From assembly GCF_023278365.1 (NCBI RefSeq), contig NZ_CP075338.1, forward strand, positions 1,860,001 through 1,924,000: 64,000 nt of DNA, in the 5' to 3' direction. This stretch comes from Epilithonimonas zeae. GTDB lineage: Bacteria > Bacteroidota > Bacteroidia > Flavobacteriales > Weeksellaceae. The notes beneath the pieces are model-generated. The model saw nothing but the letters and a program-made list of their open reading frames with translations. It made no database searches and was not told where the DNA came from. A program made the translations under genes and the position numbers. Positions 42,454 through 51,589 of this stretch are shown one piece after another (position 1 is the first letter of the stretch; each line of letters starts with the position of its first letter).

Positions 42454-43584
42454 TGCCACAAGCAAATAAGTAATTCCTGCAACAATTGCACTAATAGGAA
42501 TCGTTAAAATCCAAGCCCAAAGTAAGCTGACTGTAACTCCCCATCTTACTGCAGAAACTCTTTTCGTCAACCCAACACCAATGATGGAACCTGTAACGGT
42601 ATGCGTTGTAGAAACTGGAATTCTCAATTGTTCTGTGATAAAAAGCGTAATGGCTCCAGCAGTTTCTGCCGCTACACCTTCCAATGGTGTTACTTTAGTA
42701 ATTCTAGTTCCCATTGTCTTGATAATCTTCCAACCGCCACTCATAGTTCCTAATGCAATTGCAAGAAATGACACTACAGGAACCCAAAGATAATGGTCTG
42801 CAAAGAAGTTGAAACGGTCCGCCTCAGCAACATTAAGATACATTGGATCTTTCATCATATTCACGTGGAAATAGATCATCGCTGCTCCAATAATTCCCAT
42901 TACTTTTTGAGCATCATTGGTTCCGTGTCCAAGACTGAATAACGCAGAAGACACTAACTGTAATTTTTTGAAAACACGTTCCGCTTTATGAGGATTTGCT
43001 TTTTTACAAATATTTACAATGATTAAAGTAATGATAATTGAAATAATCATCCCTATAAACGGCGCCATAAAAATGAATAAGAATATAGGAATTACCACTT
43101 TATACTTGACCACATTCTGCGAAAAAAGCTGGACAAATGCCTGATAAGCTTTTTCGAAAAAAGAATATTCCGGATGCGTGATTGCAATCAGATGATAGTC
43201 AGAAATCAAGGCGTGCATCAATGCAGCTCCGATAAATCCACCAATCAAAGTATGTGATGATGATGAAGGGATCCCAAACCACCAAGTCAATAGATTCCAA
43301 GCAATTGCAGCAATTAATCCCGCAAAGATTACTTCCAGTGTGATGAAGTTTTCATCCACCGTTTTAGCAATGGTATTACCAATTTTGAATTCGCCTACAA
43401 CATAAGCAGCGATAAAAAACGCTGCAAAATTCCAAAATGCGGCCCAAAGAACAGCTTGAAAAGGCGTCAGTACTTTTGTAGAAACAATGGTTGCGATAGA
43501 ATTGGCAGCATCGTGAAAACCATTGATATAATCAAATATCAGCGCTAATGCGATAATAATAATGAGTAGAATTGGAAAATCCAT
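42442..43584 (-). CDS. PiT-family inorganic phosphate transporter
   Basis: A 380-residue inner-membrane phosphate permease driven by ion gradient. Family signatures are visible: FDYINGFHDAANSIATIVST near residues 18-37 and GHGTNDAQKVMGIIGAAM near 218-235, both repeated PiT motifs, along with GIPSSSSHTLIGGFIGAAL near 108-126. About 10 membrane helices. It is preceded 25 bases upstream by its usual DUF47/PhoU-like partner. Its 3' end overlaps the LytTR gene by 12 bases on the opposite strand. Confidence 0.93.
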   Translation of the reverse strand: MDFPILLIIIIALALIFDYINGFHDAANSIATIVSTKVLTPFQAVLWAAFWNFAAFFIAAYVVGEFKIGNTIAKTVDENFITLEVIFAGLIAAIAWNLLTWWFGIPSSSSHTLIGGFIGAALMHALISDYHLIAITHPEYSFFEKAYQAFVQLFSQNVVKYKVVIPIFLFIFMAPFIGMIISIIITLIIVNICKKANPHKAERVFKKLQLVSSALFSLGHGTNDAQKVMGIIGAAMIYFHVNMMKDPMYLNVAEADRFNFFADHYLWVPVVSFLAIALGTMSGGWKIIKTMGTRITKVTPLEGVAAETAGAITLFITEQLRIPVSTTHTVTGSIIGVGLTKRVSAVRWGVTVSLLWAWILTIPISAIVAGITYLLVALIF

Positions 43585-43609
43585 TCGTTTTTAATTTTTG
43601 GTCGCGCGC

Positions 43610-44248
43610 TTATGCGTATTTGATAACTATGCTTTCCATTGTGTTGGCAACATCTTCTGCTTTATCCGTCACAATTTCCAAATAATCAAGAATAGATTTT
43701 TGCTTGATAATCAACAATGCATCATTGGTTTCAAATAACTTCACAATAGCCTGACTAAGAACGTCATCCGCAATATTCTCGTAAGAATTGATCTTGATAC
43801 AAGATTCTCTCACCTCGTTTGGATTTTTGAAGTCTTTCAAATTTTCCAAAGCTTTCTTAATCTCTAGACAAGATTTGTGGATCAGAAGAGAAAACTCAGA
43901 ATAAACTTTGTTGTCCGGGCTCTTGTATAGATAAATATATTTTGCAGAAGCGTAGATATAATCAGCAATATCATCCAAACCAGAAGCCAGATAGTTGATA
44001 TCTTCTCTGTCAAATGGCGTGATAAAATTTTCTCCCAATTGAACAAAAATCTCGTGGGTAAGATCATCCAATTTATGTTCATAATCGCTCATTTGATTCA
44101 ACAAAGTTTCATCATTGATATCAAAATCCAGCAAACCGTCGTGAAACGTTTTGGACATTTCTACTAAGTTATCTGCCACTCGAAGAAACAGATCAAAAAA
44201 GATTTTATCTTTCGGTTGAAATGCTCTGAAAAGATTGCCTATTCCCAT
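43610..44248 (-). CDS. DUF47 (PhoU-like) partner of PiT
   Basis: A 212-residue helical protein of the DUF47/PhoU-like family (COG1392). It shows FITPFDREDINYLASGLDDI near residues 77-96, a signature of this family with acidic metal-binding positions, and a long helical-bundle pattern. Such proteins are usually encoded directly before a PiT transporter, as here, and are thought to regulate its activity. It has no DNA-binding or membrane segment. Confidence 0.88.
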   Translation of the reverse strand: MGIGNLFRAFQPKDKIFFDLFLRVADNLVEMSKTFHDGLLDFDINDETLLNQMSDYEHKLDDLTHEIFVQLGENFITPFDREDINYLASGLDDIADYIYASAKYIYLYKSPDNKVYSEFSLLIHKSCLEIKKALENLKDFKNPNEVRESCIKINSYENIADDVLSQAIVKLFETNDALLIIKQKSILDYLEIVTDKAEDVANTMESIVIKYA

Positions 44249-44335
44249 TATTTCGGATTAATTTCTGCAAATATGATAAAAAACAAAAGGCAATGAAAAT
44301 TTTTATGTTAAATAATCATTAAGATTAAAAACAAC

Positions 44336-44361
44336 AAAAACCTGCTGATTAGCAGGTTTTT
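44336..44361 (-). terminator. Terminator after the large DEAD-box helicase gene
   Basis: An 11-base-pair stem AAAAACCTGCT with AGCAGGTTTTT, loop GATT. It lies 38 bases beyond the helicase stop; the minus-strand T-run fits it as the helicase terminator. Confidence 0.88.
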
Positions 44362-44398
44362 ACAAATATCATTTTAACTATTTATGAATGTTTTAGGA

Positions 44399-46093
44399 TT
44401 AATTTGCAACTTCGGCGCGCATTTCTTTTCCCCGAAATTTCATCTCAGTTAATCCATTCATAACTTCATTCTTGAAAGACTTTTCTATTTCGAAAAAGCT
44501 GAACTTATCCAAGATCTCAATATTGCCAATATCAGCTCTTTTTTTGGATTTTGAAGTCGCTTTATTAATGATGTCAAGCATATCCACTTTTTTCAATTGG
44601 TCTCTTTTCCCAAGGTTAAAGAAGAATCTTACCATATCTTCATTCTTTTTTCTTGGTCTTCCTCCTCTGTCATTTCTCTCACCACGTTCTCTTCTTTCTC
44701 TAGGCTCTCCGTTTCTTTCACGCTCTCTTCCTCTTTCTCTTCTGCTACCTCTGTCGTCTCCTCTAGTATTGAATTCTTGCTGTTGGATATCGTTTCTGTC
44801 TTTATAATAAGTCGCAAGATCTTTCAGTTGGAATTGTAGTAACTGATGAACCAATTCTTCTTTAGTAAAGCTGGAAAGATCAGGAATCAAAGAATCATCA
44901 AACTCGAATATGTCTTCGTGTTCTGTCAATAATTTTTCGAAAACACCGCCAACCTGAGCTTTGATAATATCTTTTCCAGTCGGGATTTTTTTCTCCTCAA
45001 TATCGATTTTAGTTTCAGATTTGATTTGCTTCAATTTTCTAGATTCTTCTGGTTTTATAAGAGCCATAGAAATTCCGTCTTTACCAGCACGTCCTGTTCT
45101 TCCACTTCTGTGAACGAAAACCTCTGGATCATCCGGTAAAGAAAAATGAATAACGTGTGTCAAAGAATCCACATCCAAACCTCTAGCTGCAACGTCTGTA
45201 GCAACCAAGATATCAATGTTTTTCAATCTGAATTTCTTCATCACTGTATCTCTCTGCGCTTGAGAAAGATCACCGTGAAGTGCATCTGCTGCATAACCAT
45301 TCTGCATCAAGAAGTCTGCAATTTCCTGAGTTTCCATTCTGGTTCTGCAAAAGATAATTGAATATTGATTCGGATTGGCATCAATCAATCGCTTCAAAGC
45401 TTCTTTTTTCTGTCTATAGCCAACCACATAATATTCGTGCTTGATGTTTTTCTTAACTGCATTGATAGATCCAACAGAAATTCTGTGAGGATTGGTCAAA
45501 TAATTTTTAGAAATACGCTCCACTTCTTTGTTCATCGTTGCAGAGAACAAAAAAGTCTGCTTGGTTTCTGGAGTTTCGCTAAGAATAGTTTCCAAATCAT
45601 CTTTGAAACCCATTGATAACATTTCATCAGCCTCATCCAAAACAACCCATTGTACTTCAGAAAAATCTAAAGCTTTTCTGCCGATCATATCGATCACACG
45701 TCCCGGAGTTCCCACAATGATTTGCGGTTTGTCTCTCAAAGATCGGATTTGATCCATAATACTGCTACCACCATAGACTGCTGTAGTCTTGATGTTTTTT
45801 AGGTATTTCGTATAATTTTTGATGTCTTTGGTAATCTGAAGGCAAAGTTCACGAGTAGGGCAAAGCACCAATAATTGGATTTTACGACTGTTGTCGTCTA
45901 TCATATCCAAAATCGGAAGCGAAAATGCTGCTGTTTTGCCTGTTCCTGTTGCCGCAAGTGCGATAAGATCGCGAGTATCTGTAGAGATAAAAGGAATAGT
46001 CTGTTTTTGGATTTCTGTCGGCTCTACGAAGCCGAGGTCGCCAATCGCCTGAAGAACTTCAGCGCTAAGATTGGATTCCGTAAATAAATTCAT
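44399..46093 (-). CDS. DEAD-box RNA helicase with RGG-like tail and C-terminal RNA-binding domain (CsdA/DbpA-like)
   Basis: A 564-residue helicase: Q motif PTEIQKQTIPF near 25, Walker A ATGTGKTAAF near 47, VLDEADEMLSMG near 151, SAT near 184 and HRSGRTGRAG near 320. After the core come a dimerisation-like region (about 360-440), an Arg/Gly/Glu-rich tract (about 450-495) and a DbpA-type RNA-binding domain near 497-564. This layout fits the cold-shock/ribosome-assembly helicases. The promoter on the minus strand is well defined. Confidence 0.92.
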   Translation of the reverse strand: MNLFTESNLSAEVLQAIGDLGFVEPTEIQKQTIPFISTDTRDLIALAATGTGKTAAFSLPILDMIDDNSRKIQLLVLCPTRELCLQITKDIKNYTKYLKNIKTTAVYGGSSIMDQIRSLRDKPQIIVGTPGRVIDMIGRKALDFSEVQWVVLDEADEMLSMGFKDDLETILSETPETKQTFLFSATMNKEVERISKNYLTNPHRISVGSINAVKKNIKHEYYVVGYRQKKEALKRLIDANPNQYSIIFCRTRMETQEIADFLMQNGYAADALHGDLSQAQRDTVMKKFRLKNIDILVATDVAARGLDVDSLTHVIHFSLPDDPEVFVHRSGRTGRAGKDGISMALIKPEESRKLKQIKSETKIDIEEKKIPTGKDIIKAQVGGVFEKLLTEHEDIFEFDDSLIPDLSSFTKEELVHQLLQFQLKDLATYYKDRNDIQQQEFNTRGDDRGSRRERGRERERNGEPRERRERGERNDRGGRPRKKNEDMVRFFFNLGKRDQLKKVDMLDIINKATSKSKKRADIGNIEILDKFSFFEIEKSFKNEVMNGLTEMKFRGKEMRAEVAN

Positions 46094-46115
46094 TTAAAGA
46101 TCGTCTAATTTGGTG

Positions 46116-46145
46116 CAAAGGTACGATTTTTATTTTTGCTAACAA
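46116..46145 (-). promoter_or_regulatory. Promoter of the large DEAD-box helicase gene
   Basis: On the minus strand TTG (46145-46143), 19 bases, TACCTTTG (46123-46116), then 22 bases to the ATG at 46093. All parts match the Bacteroidota consensus. Confidence 0.78.
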
Positions 46146-46232
46146 AACGACTTCTTTTTTAACGATTCTTTATTACAGAAAATTAATATTGGGAAGTTAA
46201 ATAATTACTGAATATAAAAAGTATTAATTCAT

Positions 46233-47651
46233 TTAACATTCGGCAACGTTCACAGCTACAGCTAAACCGCCTTCGGAAGTTTCTTTGTATTTTGAATTCA
46301 TATCCAAAGCCGTTTCCCACATCGATTTGATTACGCTGTCTAATGAAACTTTGGCTTTTGTCGGATCACCATCCAAAGCTAATGATGCTGCTGTAATCGC
46401 TTTCATTGCGCCCATAGAATTTCGTTCTATACAAGGAATCTGAACCAATCCACCAATTGGATCACAGGTCAATCCAAGGTGATGTTCCATTGCGATTTCT
46501 GCTGCCATCAAAACTTGTCCAGGAGTTCCACCAGAAATCTCGGTCAATCCAGCCGCGGCCATTGCTGACGAAACACCAACTTCTGCCTGACAACCGCCCA
46601 TAGCAGCGGAAATAGTTGCATTCTTTTTGAATAAAGTTCCAATCTCTCCTGCAACCAAAAGAAATCTAATAATATCTTCTTCCGAGTTGAATTCTGTAAA
46701 AGTTTGAGCATACATCAAAACGGCAGGAATTACTCCACTGGCACCATTGGTTGGCGCTGTGATAATTCTTCCGAAAGATGCGTTTTCTTCGTTCACTGCT
46801 AGAGCAAAACAAGAAACCCACTTGGTAACTGAACTGAAAGTTTTTTGTTCATTTTTTACCATCTCGAACCACTCATTTTTATTTTTGTAAATCTGAGTTC
46901 CGAGTAGTTTTTCATTCATTTCGGAAGCACGTCTTGTAACGTTCAAACCGCCTGGAAGAATTCCTTTTTTGTTGATGCTTTTGTAAACACAATCTTTGAT
47001 ATTATCCCAAATTTCTAAAGCTTTTTGACGTGTTTCCTCCTGAGTTCTCCATGATTCCTCATTAAGAAAAACTAAATCTGAGATTTTATCAATATTAAGT
47101 TTTTCACAATATTTTAGAATATCACTACCGTGATGACAAGGATATAAAGTTCTTACACATTTTTCCTCAATCGAATTATCTTCTTTGGTTGCGACAAATC
47201 CACCTCCAACTGAATAATAATCCTGACTAAACTCTTCACCGTTCTCAAAAACAATTTTAAAAATCATTCCGTTGGGATGAAAATCGAGAGATTTTTCTTT
47301 GTTAAGAATCAAATGATGTCCATAGATAAATGGCAGCCAAACTTCTCCACCAAGATGGATTTTTTGTTCCGATTTTATTTTTTCAATTTTCTCATCAATC
47401 TTATTGGTATCGATTGTTCGGAAATTTTCTCCGCTTAAGCCAAGCATTCCTGCGATATCAGTTCCGTGCCCAACTCCGGTTTTTGCCAGCGAGCCAAAGA
47501 ATTCTACAAAAACTTCTTTTGCGTTTTGTAAAGAATGATTTCGTTTGACCAAATCCAGAAACATTTTCGCTGCATTCCAAGGTCCCATTGTGTGGGATGA
47601 AGATGGTCCGATCCCGATTTTTATGATATCAAAAACACTGATAGATTCCAT
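46233..47651 (-). CDS. sdaA: L-serine ammonia-lyase, iron-sulfur type
   Basis: Deaminates L-serine to pyruvate and ammonia using a [4Fe-4S] cluster. The 472-residue single chain contains both the beta and alpha parts: SVFDIIKIGIGPSSSHTMGP near residues 4-23 and ITAPTNGASGVIPAVLMYAQ near 296-315, with cluster cysteines in AMGGCQAEVG near 350, GLTCDPIGG near 393 and VQIPCIERN near 404. No regulator is adjacent. The start ATG is near a 178-base gap containing repeat A copy 2. Confidence 0.94.
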   Translation of the reverse strand: MESISVFDIIKIGIGPSSSHTMGPWNAAKMFLDLVKRNHSLQNAKEVFVEFFGSLAKTGVGHGTDIAGMLGLSGENFRTIDTNKIDEKIEKIKSEQKIHLGGEVWLPFIYGHHLILNKEKSLDFHPNGMIFKIVFENGEEFSQDYYSVGGGFVATKEDNSIEEKCVRTLYPCHHGSDILKYCEKLNIDKISDLVFLNEESWRTQEETRQKALEIWDNIKDCVYKSINKKGILPGGLNVTRRASEMNEKLLGTQIYKNKNEWFEMVKNEQKTFSSVTKWVSCFALAVNEENASFGRIITAPTNGASGVIPAVLMYAQTFTEFNSEEDIIRFLLVAGEIGTLFKKNATISAAMGGCQAEVGVSSAMAAAGLTEISGGTPGQVLMAAEIAMEHHLGLTCDPIGGLVQIPCIERNSMGAMKAITAASLALDGDPTKAKVSLDSVIKSMWETALDMNSKYKETSEGGLAVAVNVAEC

Positions 47652-47734
47652 TAAATTGTAAAAAATTATCGTTTGTAAATGTAATTGATTTTTGAAATTG
47701 ATACAACTTTATCTTAAAACCTTCTTTTAAAGTC

Positions 47735-47822
47735 GAATCTGCAGCCCGGCTTGAGCGGAAATCCTTTTTACGCAACGAAGTGGAGTGAAAAGATTGGGAG
47801 CGGAAGACGGATTAAGCTGCCC
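47735..47822. repeat. Dispersed repeat A, copy 2
   Basis: Left arm GCAGCCCGGCTTGAGCGGAA (47741-47760) and right arm AAAGATTGGGAGCGGAAGAC onward ending AGCTGCCC (47815-47822), with a short middle (CGCAACGAAGTGGAGTG). It matches copies at 17971 and 55162; this is the shortest copy. It sits between sdaA and the hydrolase gene. Confidence 0.85.
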
Positions 47823-47829
47823 AAATAAT

Positions 47830-48471
47830 TTAAACGAAAATGTTTTTTAGAATCTCGGAAACTTGTCTTGCTTTGGTTAATGGGAAAAGATGGGTGGCAT
47901 TTTTAATCACGAAATCAGGTTGCGAATTTTTAACTGGAAAAACAATGTCTTTGTCTGCCAGAATCTGAATAACATCCGGCATTTTATCGAATTTCCAATG
48001 CGCCACTTTGTCCATAGACCACTTGAGATAATATGGATCTTTGAAACGAAAGTATTGTAAAAGATTGGCGTTTTTGGAATCAAATATTTTTTTCAGAAAC
48101 ATATATAAAACCGAACCGCTGCTACCAAAAAATTGTCTCGGGATATACTTTACAGCATTCATTTTTTCGCCGGCTTTTATGAGTTTGGACTTTTCCTTGT
48201 CACATTTGATACTTCCCAAGATGACAATTTTTTTTGCTGGCTTCAATTTATGAATCTCCTGAACTATAATACCACCAAAGGAATATCCCAACAAATAAAA
48301 ATCTTCGGAATCATCTATGGTTTCTGACATTCTTGCAACATAATGATGGAAATCCTCATTCAAATCCGGAATGAGCCAAGGAATGTGAACGACTTCTATA
48401 TTTGGATTGAAAGTCAGTTTTTCCAGAACTTTTTCATCTGCCCCAAGTCCGCTTATGGTATATAGTTTCAT
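47830..48471 (-). CDS. Small alpha/beta hydrolase
   Basis: A 213-residue cytoplasmic alpha/beta hydrolase. Nucleophile serine in LLGYSFGGIIVQEI near residues 60-73; the aspartate in LADKDIVFPVKN near 170 and histidine in NATHLFPLTK near 192 complete a triad. It begins MKLYTISGLGADEKV without signal peptide. The substrate is unknown. The stop lies 7 bases from repeat A copy 2. Confidence 0.8.
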   Translation of the reverse strand: MKLYTISGLGADEKVLEKLTFNPNIEVVHIPWLIPDLNEDFHHYVARMSETIDDSEDFYLLGYSFGGIIVQEIHKLKPAKKIVILGSIKCDKEKSKLIKAGEKMNAVKYIPRQFFGSSGSVLYMFLKKIFDSKNANLLQYFRFKDPYYLKWSMDKVAHWKFDKMPDVIQILADKDIVFPVKNSQPDFVIKNATHLFPLTKARQVSEILKNIFV

Positions 48472-48488
48472 TATTTTTTTACTTTACT

Positions 48489-48526
48489 GTTCTTTTGCCT
48501 TGAAACAAAAGAACCAAAAATTCAAG
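48489..48526. repeat. Hairpin repeat with loop complementary to downstream sequence
   Basis: GTTCTTTTG at 48489-48497 pairs perfectly with CAAAAGAAC at 48506-48514. The loop CTTGAA (48499-48504) is the exact complement of TTCAAG at 48521-48526, so an H-type pseudoknot can form. Position is upstream of the hydrolase gene, between it and the YceI terminator. Confidence 0.6.
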
Positions 48527-48636
48527 ACTAGGAAACTTAGCTAAATTTAAATAAATTCTTTAGCGCTTCTGTTTCTTATGATGCTAATCTCGTGAATTCA
48601 ATCAAAATTCATTATGTCAAATTTAAAACAAAAAAA

Positions 48637-48656
48637 GAGCAGAAAAAATTCTGCTC
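48637..48656 (-). terminator. Terminator of the YceI gene
   Basis: A perfect 8-base-pair stem GAGCAGAA with TTCTGCTC, loop AAAA, with a long T-run on the minus strand after it. It lies 26 bases beyond the YceI stop. Confidence 0.85.
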
Positions 48657-48682
48657 CTGATATTTATATATTACTGTGGTAA

Positions 48683-49249
48683 TTATTTTACGCTGATTTT
48701 CACTTTCAAATCAACATCGTCTTTTACCAAAACATCTTGCATTGTAGATTTGTAAGCTACGTCAAATTTTTGTCTGTCAAAAGAGAATTTGTCAGATTCC
48801 AAAGTCACAACGCCGTTTGCAGCAGTGATTTTTGCAGGGAAAGAAACTGGGTTAGTTTTACCTTTTACAGTCAGGTTTCCGTTTACTACAAAGTTATAAT
48901 CTTTGTTAGAGTTCTTCTTAACAGAAGTGATTTTGTAAGTTGCAGTCGGGAATTTTTCAACTTCGAAGAAATCACCGTTTTTCAAGTGACCGTTCAATTT
49001 ACCTTGGTATTCTCCAGAAAGGTCCGTTGCGTTGATAGACGTCATATCCAATACGAAATCTCCACCTACAACAGCTCCGTTTTTAAGAACCAAGTTTCCA
49101 GATTTTACATTCACAGTTCCATCGTGAGAAGATGCTTCTGTTTTTGCAATTTTATAACCCCACCAGTGTACGTCTGAGCTTGTTAATTTTTTAGTTTGTC
49201 CGAAAGCTAATCCGCTTACCAATACAGCTAATAATAATACCTTTTTCAT
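48683..49249 (-). CDS. YceI-family exported protein
   Basis: A 188-residue periplasmic lipid-binding lipocalin-like protein. Signal peptide of about 17 residues (LAFGQ). The YceI core includes SDVHWWGYKIAKTEASSHDG near residues 25-44, GGDFVLDMTSINATD near 63, and HLKNGDFFEVEKFPTATYKI near 87-106, a diagnostic segment. It binds isoprenoid or fatty compounds in characterised relatives. It has a -7 element and its own terminator, so a single-gene unit. Confidence 0.92.
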   Translation of the reverse strand: MKKVLLLAVLVSGLAFGQTKKLTSSDVHWWGYKIAKTEASSHDGTVNVKSGNLVLKNGAVVGGDFVLDMTSINATDLSGEYQGKLNGHLKNGDFFEVEKFPTATYKITSVKKNSNKDYNFVVNGNLTVKGKTNPVSFPAKITAANGVVTLESDKFSFDRQKFDVAYKSTMQDVLVKDDVDLKVKISVK

Positions 49250-49272
49250 TGTTTTAAATAATTTTAATGATG

Positions 49273-49280
49273 CAAATCTA
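49273..49280 (-). promoter_or_regulatory. -7 element of the YceI gene
   Basis: TAGATTTG on the minus strand, 23 bases before the ATG at 49249. The nearest TTG is only 12 bases away, shorter than the normal spacing. Confidence 0.45.
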
Positions 49281-49330
49281 CTTAGAATGATTCAAAATAA
49301 AAATTGATGTATGATATCTTTTTAAAAAAA

Positions 49331-49360
49331 TTAACGCCTTCAAATTAATGAAGGCGTTAA
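49331..49360 (-). terminator. Terminator of the barrel gene upstream of YceI
   Basis: An 11-base-pair stem TTAACGCCTTC with GAAGGCGTTAA, loop AAATTAAT, and a T-run on the minus strand after it. It ends the barrel gene transcript. Confidence 0.85.
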
Positions 49361-49418
49361 TAAGTGTCATAGTTTGATTAATATTTTTAGATTTTCTTAG
49401 AAAACCAAAAAATTCTGA

Positions 49419-49991
49419 TTATTTACCTAGAGGAATGTTGTAAGCAAAACCTACACCGATTGCACCGGCATTATATTTTTGATCAGCAATCTGTCCTTTA
49501 TCTCCAGTAAATGTTTTGTTGTACTGTACAAAGAAGTTCCAATCACGATTGTGATATCCAATCTCCGGTCTGATGTAAAAACCGCCGTCTGGTCTATCAA
49601 CATTAACATTACTTGCTACTTTATCATCTCCAACGATGAATCCATAACCTAAGTCAGTTCCAAAATAGAAACCTGTTTGCTGTGGATAGAATCTGAAAAG
49701 CGCAGCAACCGGAACTACTCCAAAATCATTGTTTTCAATTTCTACACCACCAATTGTTTTATTCTTACCAAAATAATGGTTATAACCTGTTGCAATACCT
49801 AAACCAAAACCAGGAGTTACCAAATATTGGTAAGATAAATCCACTCCTAGATTTGCAGCTGTATTACCACCAGTTGATATACCCGTGTTAAGACCAACCT
49901 TTAACATATTGGTCATATCAGAACTCTGTGCAGACATTAATCCTCCTGCCAAAATTCCTGCGCCTAATATTAACTGCTTTAAAGATTTCAT
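49419..49991 (-). CDS. Outer-membrane beta-barrel protein
   Basis: A 190-residue barrel of the OmpA/porin-like group. Signal peptide cut near MSAQ (residue 22). Beta strands with alternating pattern, for example GVDLSYQYLVTPGFGLGIAT near 48-67 and FYFGTDLGYGFIVGDDKV near 106, and GGFYIRPEIGYHNRDWNFFV near 134. C-terminus GVGFAYNIPLGK. Function unknown. It is a single gene with terminator downstream and no clear -7 element upstream. Confidence 0.78.
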   Translation of the reverse strand: MKSLKQLILGAGILAGGLMSAQSSDMTNMLKVGLNTGISTGGNTAANLGVDLSYQYLVTPGFGLGIATGYNHYFGKNKTIGGVEIENNDFGVVPVAALFRFYPQQTGFYFGTDLGYGFIVGDDKVASNVNVDRPDGGFYIRPEIGYHNRDWNFFVQYNKTFTGDKGQIADQKYNAGAIGVGFAYNIPLGK

Positions 49992-50210
49992 ATTCTTAAA
50001 TTTTAAATTTTACAAGGTTCTTACTTGTAAATTCCGTGCCAAAGCTCTTTTTTTGTTTGACAATTCTAACAATCAAGCTAACAACTATCTAATTTTCAAT
50101 TCTTTAAAATCATAATTAAATATTAAAATTTATTCACAAACTGACATTTTCATCATTTTTGATTTAACTTGACCTTTGTATTCCAGTCAAAGAACTATAA
50201 ATTTCTACTT

Positions 50211-51578
50211 ATGAATAATTTCCAGAAGAATAAACATTTGGTTTCCAGAGCAGGTTTTGGAATTCATCATAATGATATTGAGAAATATAAAAACCTCAGT
50301 CCAAAGAAATTATATCATGAACTAAAGAACAATTCGGATTACGAGCCTTTGTCAACAGATATGCAGCCTGTCACTCGCGAACAATACCAGGAAATGTCGA
50401 AAGCGGTCAACAGAAAATCTTATAATCAATTCAATAAAAATTATAACAGTTCGATTCGGAAATCCTGGCATTCTCAAATGATCAACACGCCTTATCAGCT
50501 TCGGGAGAAAATGGCGCTTTTCTGGCACGGACATTTTGCAACAAGAATTCAGCAGTCATTATTTAATAAGGAGATTATAGAAATCTTTCGAAAAAATGCA
50601 TTGGGAAACTTTCGAGATTTGGTATTCGAAGTTTCAAAATCAGCGGCAATGCTTAATTTTCTGAATAATCAACAAAATAAAAAAGCCAAACCGAATGAAA
50701 ACTTCGCCAGAGAATTGATGGAACTTTTCACGCTAGGAAGAGGAAATCTCTACACCGAAAAAGACATTAAAGAATCTGCAAGAGCTTTTACAGGGTGGGG
50801 CTATAATGGTCTGGGGGAATTCACGGATAATAAAAAACAACACGATTCCGGAGAAAAAGTGTTTCTCGGAAAAACCGGAAACTTTGACGGAACTGATATC
50901 ATTAATATGATTCTCGAAAAACCAGAATGCGCTCATTTCATCACAGAAAAAATTTACAAATTCTTGGTCAACGAAAATCCTGATGAAAAAATAGTAAAAT
51001 CTTTGAGCGATAAATTTTACAAATCCAATTATGACATCACGACTTTGTTGGACAACATTTTTCTGTCAGATTGGTTTTATTCCGAAAAAAACATCGGTGC
51101 AAAAGTCAAATCGCCGGTAGAATTAATTGTTGGTATCAGACGAATAATGCCGATGGATTTACAGAATCGGGATACGATTTACAACTTTGAAAAATTACTC
51201 GGACAAGAATTGCTCCAACCTCCGAATGTTGCCGGTTGGCCGAGCGGAACCCTTTGGATAGACAGTTCTACTCTATTATTAAGAATGAGAATCCCTGCGG
51301 TAATGGCCGGTTACAAAACTTTGGACATCGAACCCAAATCCAATGATGATGTCAATATGGGAAAAGATGAGAAAAAAGTGGTTGTCAACAAAAAGCAAAA
51401 TACGATTACCATCCATTGGCAAGGCATTAGTAATATTCTGAATGAAGACCTTTTCAGTCTTCTGTTATCAAAACCTAATGAAAGTCTTAAAAAATTGATT
51501 ACAGATTTCAATTCTGATAAAAGTAAGAAGCATCTGATGATTAGTATCATGTCAACTCCAGAATATCAACTTTGTTAA
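50211..51578 (+). CDS. DUF1800 family protein
   Basis: A 455-residue protein starting at ATG 50211; an in-frame TTG 42 bases upstream is less likely because it adds an atypical N-terminus. The DUF1800 signature is NFARELMELFTLGRGNLYTE near residues 165-184, followed by AFTGWGYN, and QELLQPPNVAGWPSGTLWID near 340-359. No clear signal peptide. Partner of the DUF1501 protein 11 bases downstream; the two families are often adjacent. The role of the pair is unknown, possibly extracellular or envelope. Confidence 0.85.
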   Translation: MNNFQKNKHLVSRAGFGIHHNDIEKYKNLSPKKLYHELKNNSDYEPLSTDMQPVTREQYQEMSKAVNRKSYNQFNKNYNSSIRKSWHSQMINTPYQLREKMALFWHGHFATRIQQSLFNKEIIEIFRKNALGNFRDLVFEVSKSAAMLNFLNNQQNKKAKPNENFARELMELFTLGRGNLYTEKDIKESARAFTGWGYNGLGEFTDNKKQHDSGEKVFLGKTGNFDGTDIINMILEKPECAHFITEKIYKFLVNENPDEKIVKSLSDKFYKSNYDITTLLDNIFLSDWFYSEKNIGAKVKSPVELIVGIRRIMPMDLQNRDTIYNFEKLLGQELLQPPNVAGWPSGTLWIDSSTLLLRMRIPAVMAGYKTLDIEPKSNDDVNMGKDEKKVVVNKKQNTITIHWQGISNILNEDLFSLLLSKPNESLKKLITDFNSDKSKKHLMISIMSTPEYQLC

Positions 51579-51589
51579 AATAAGCAGTT

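Noticed and set aside
48737-49177. 146-codon plus-strand frame opposite the YceI gene
   Set aside because: YceI on the minus strand has a signal peptide, complete family motifs and a terminator; the opposite frame lacks all of them.
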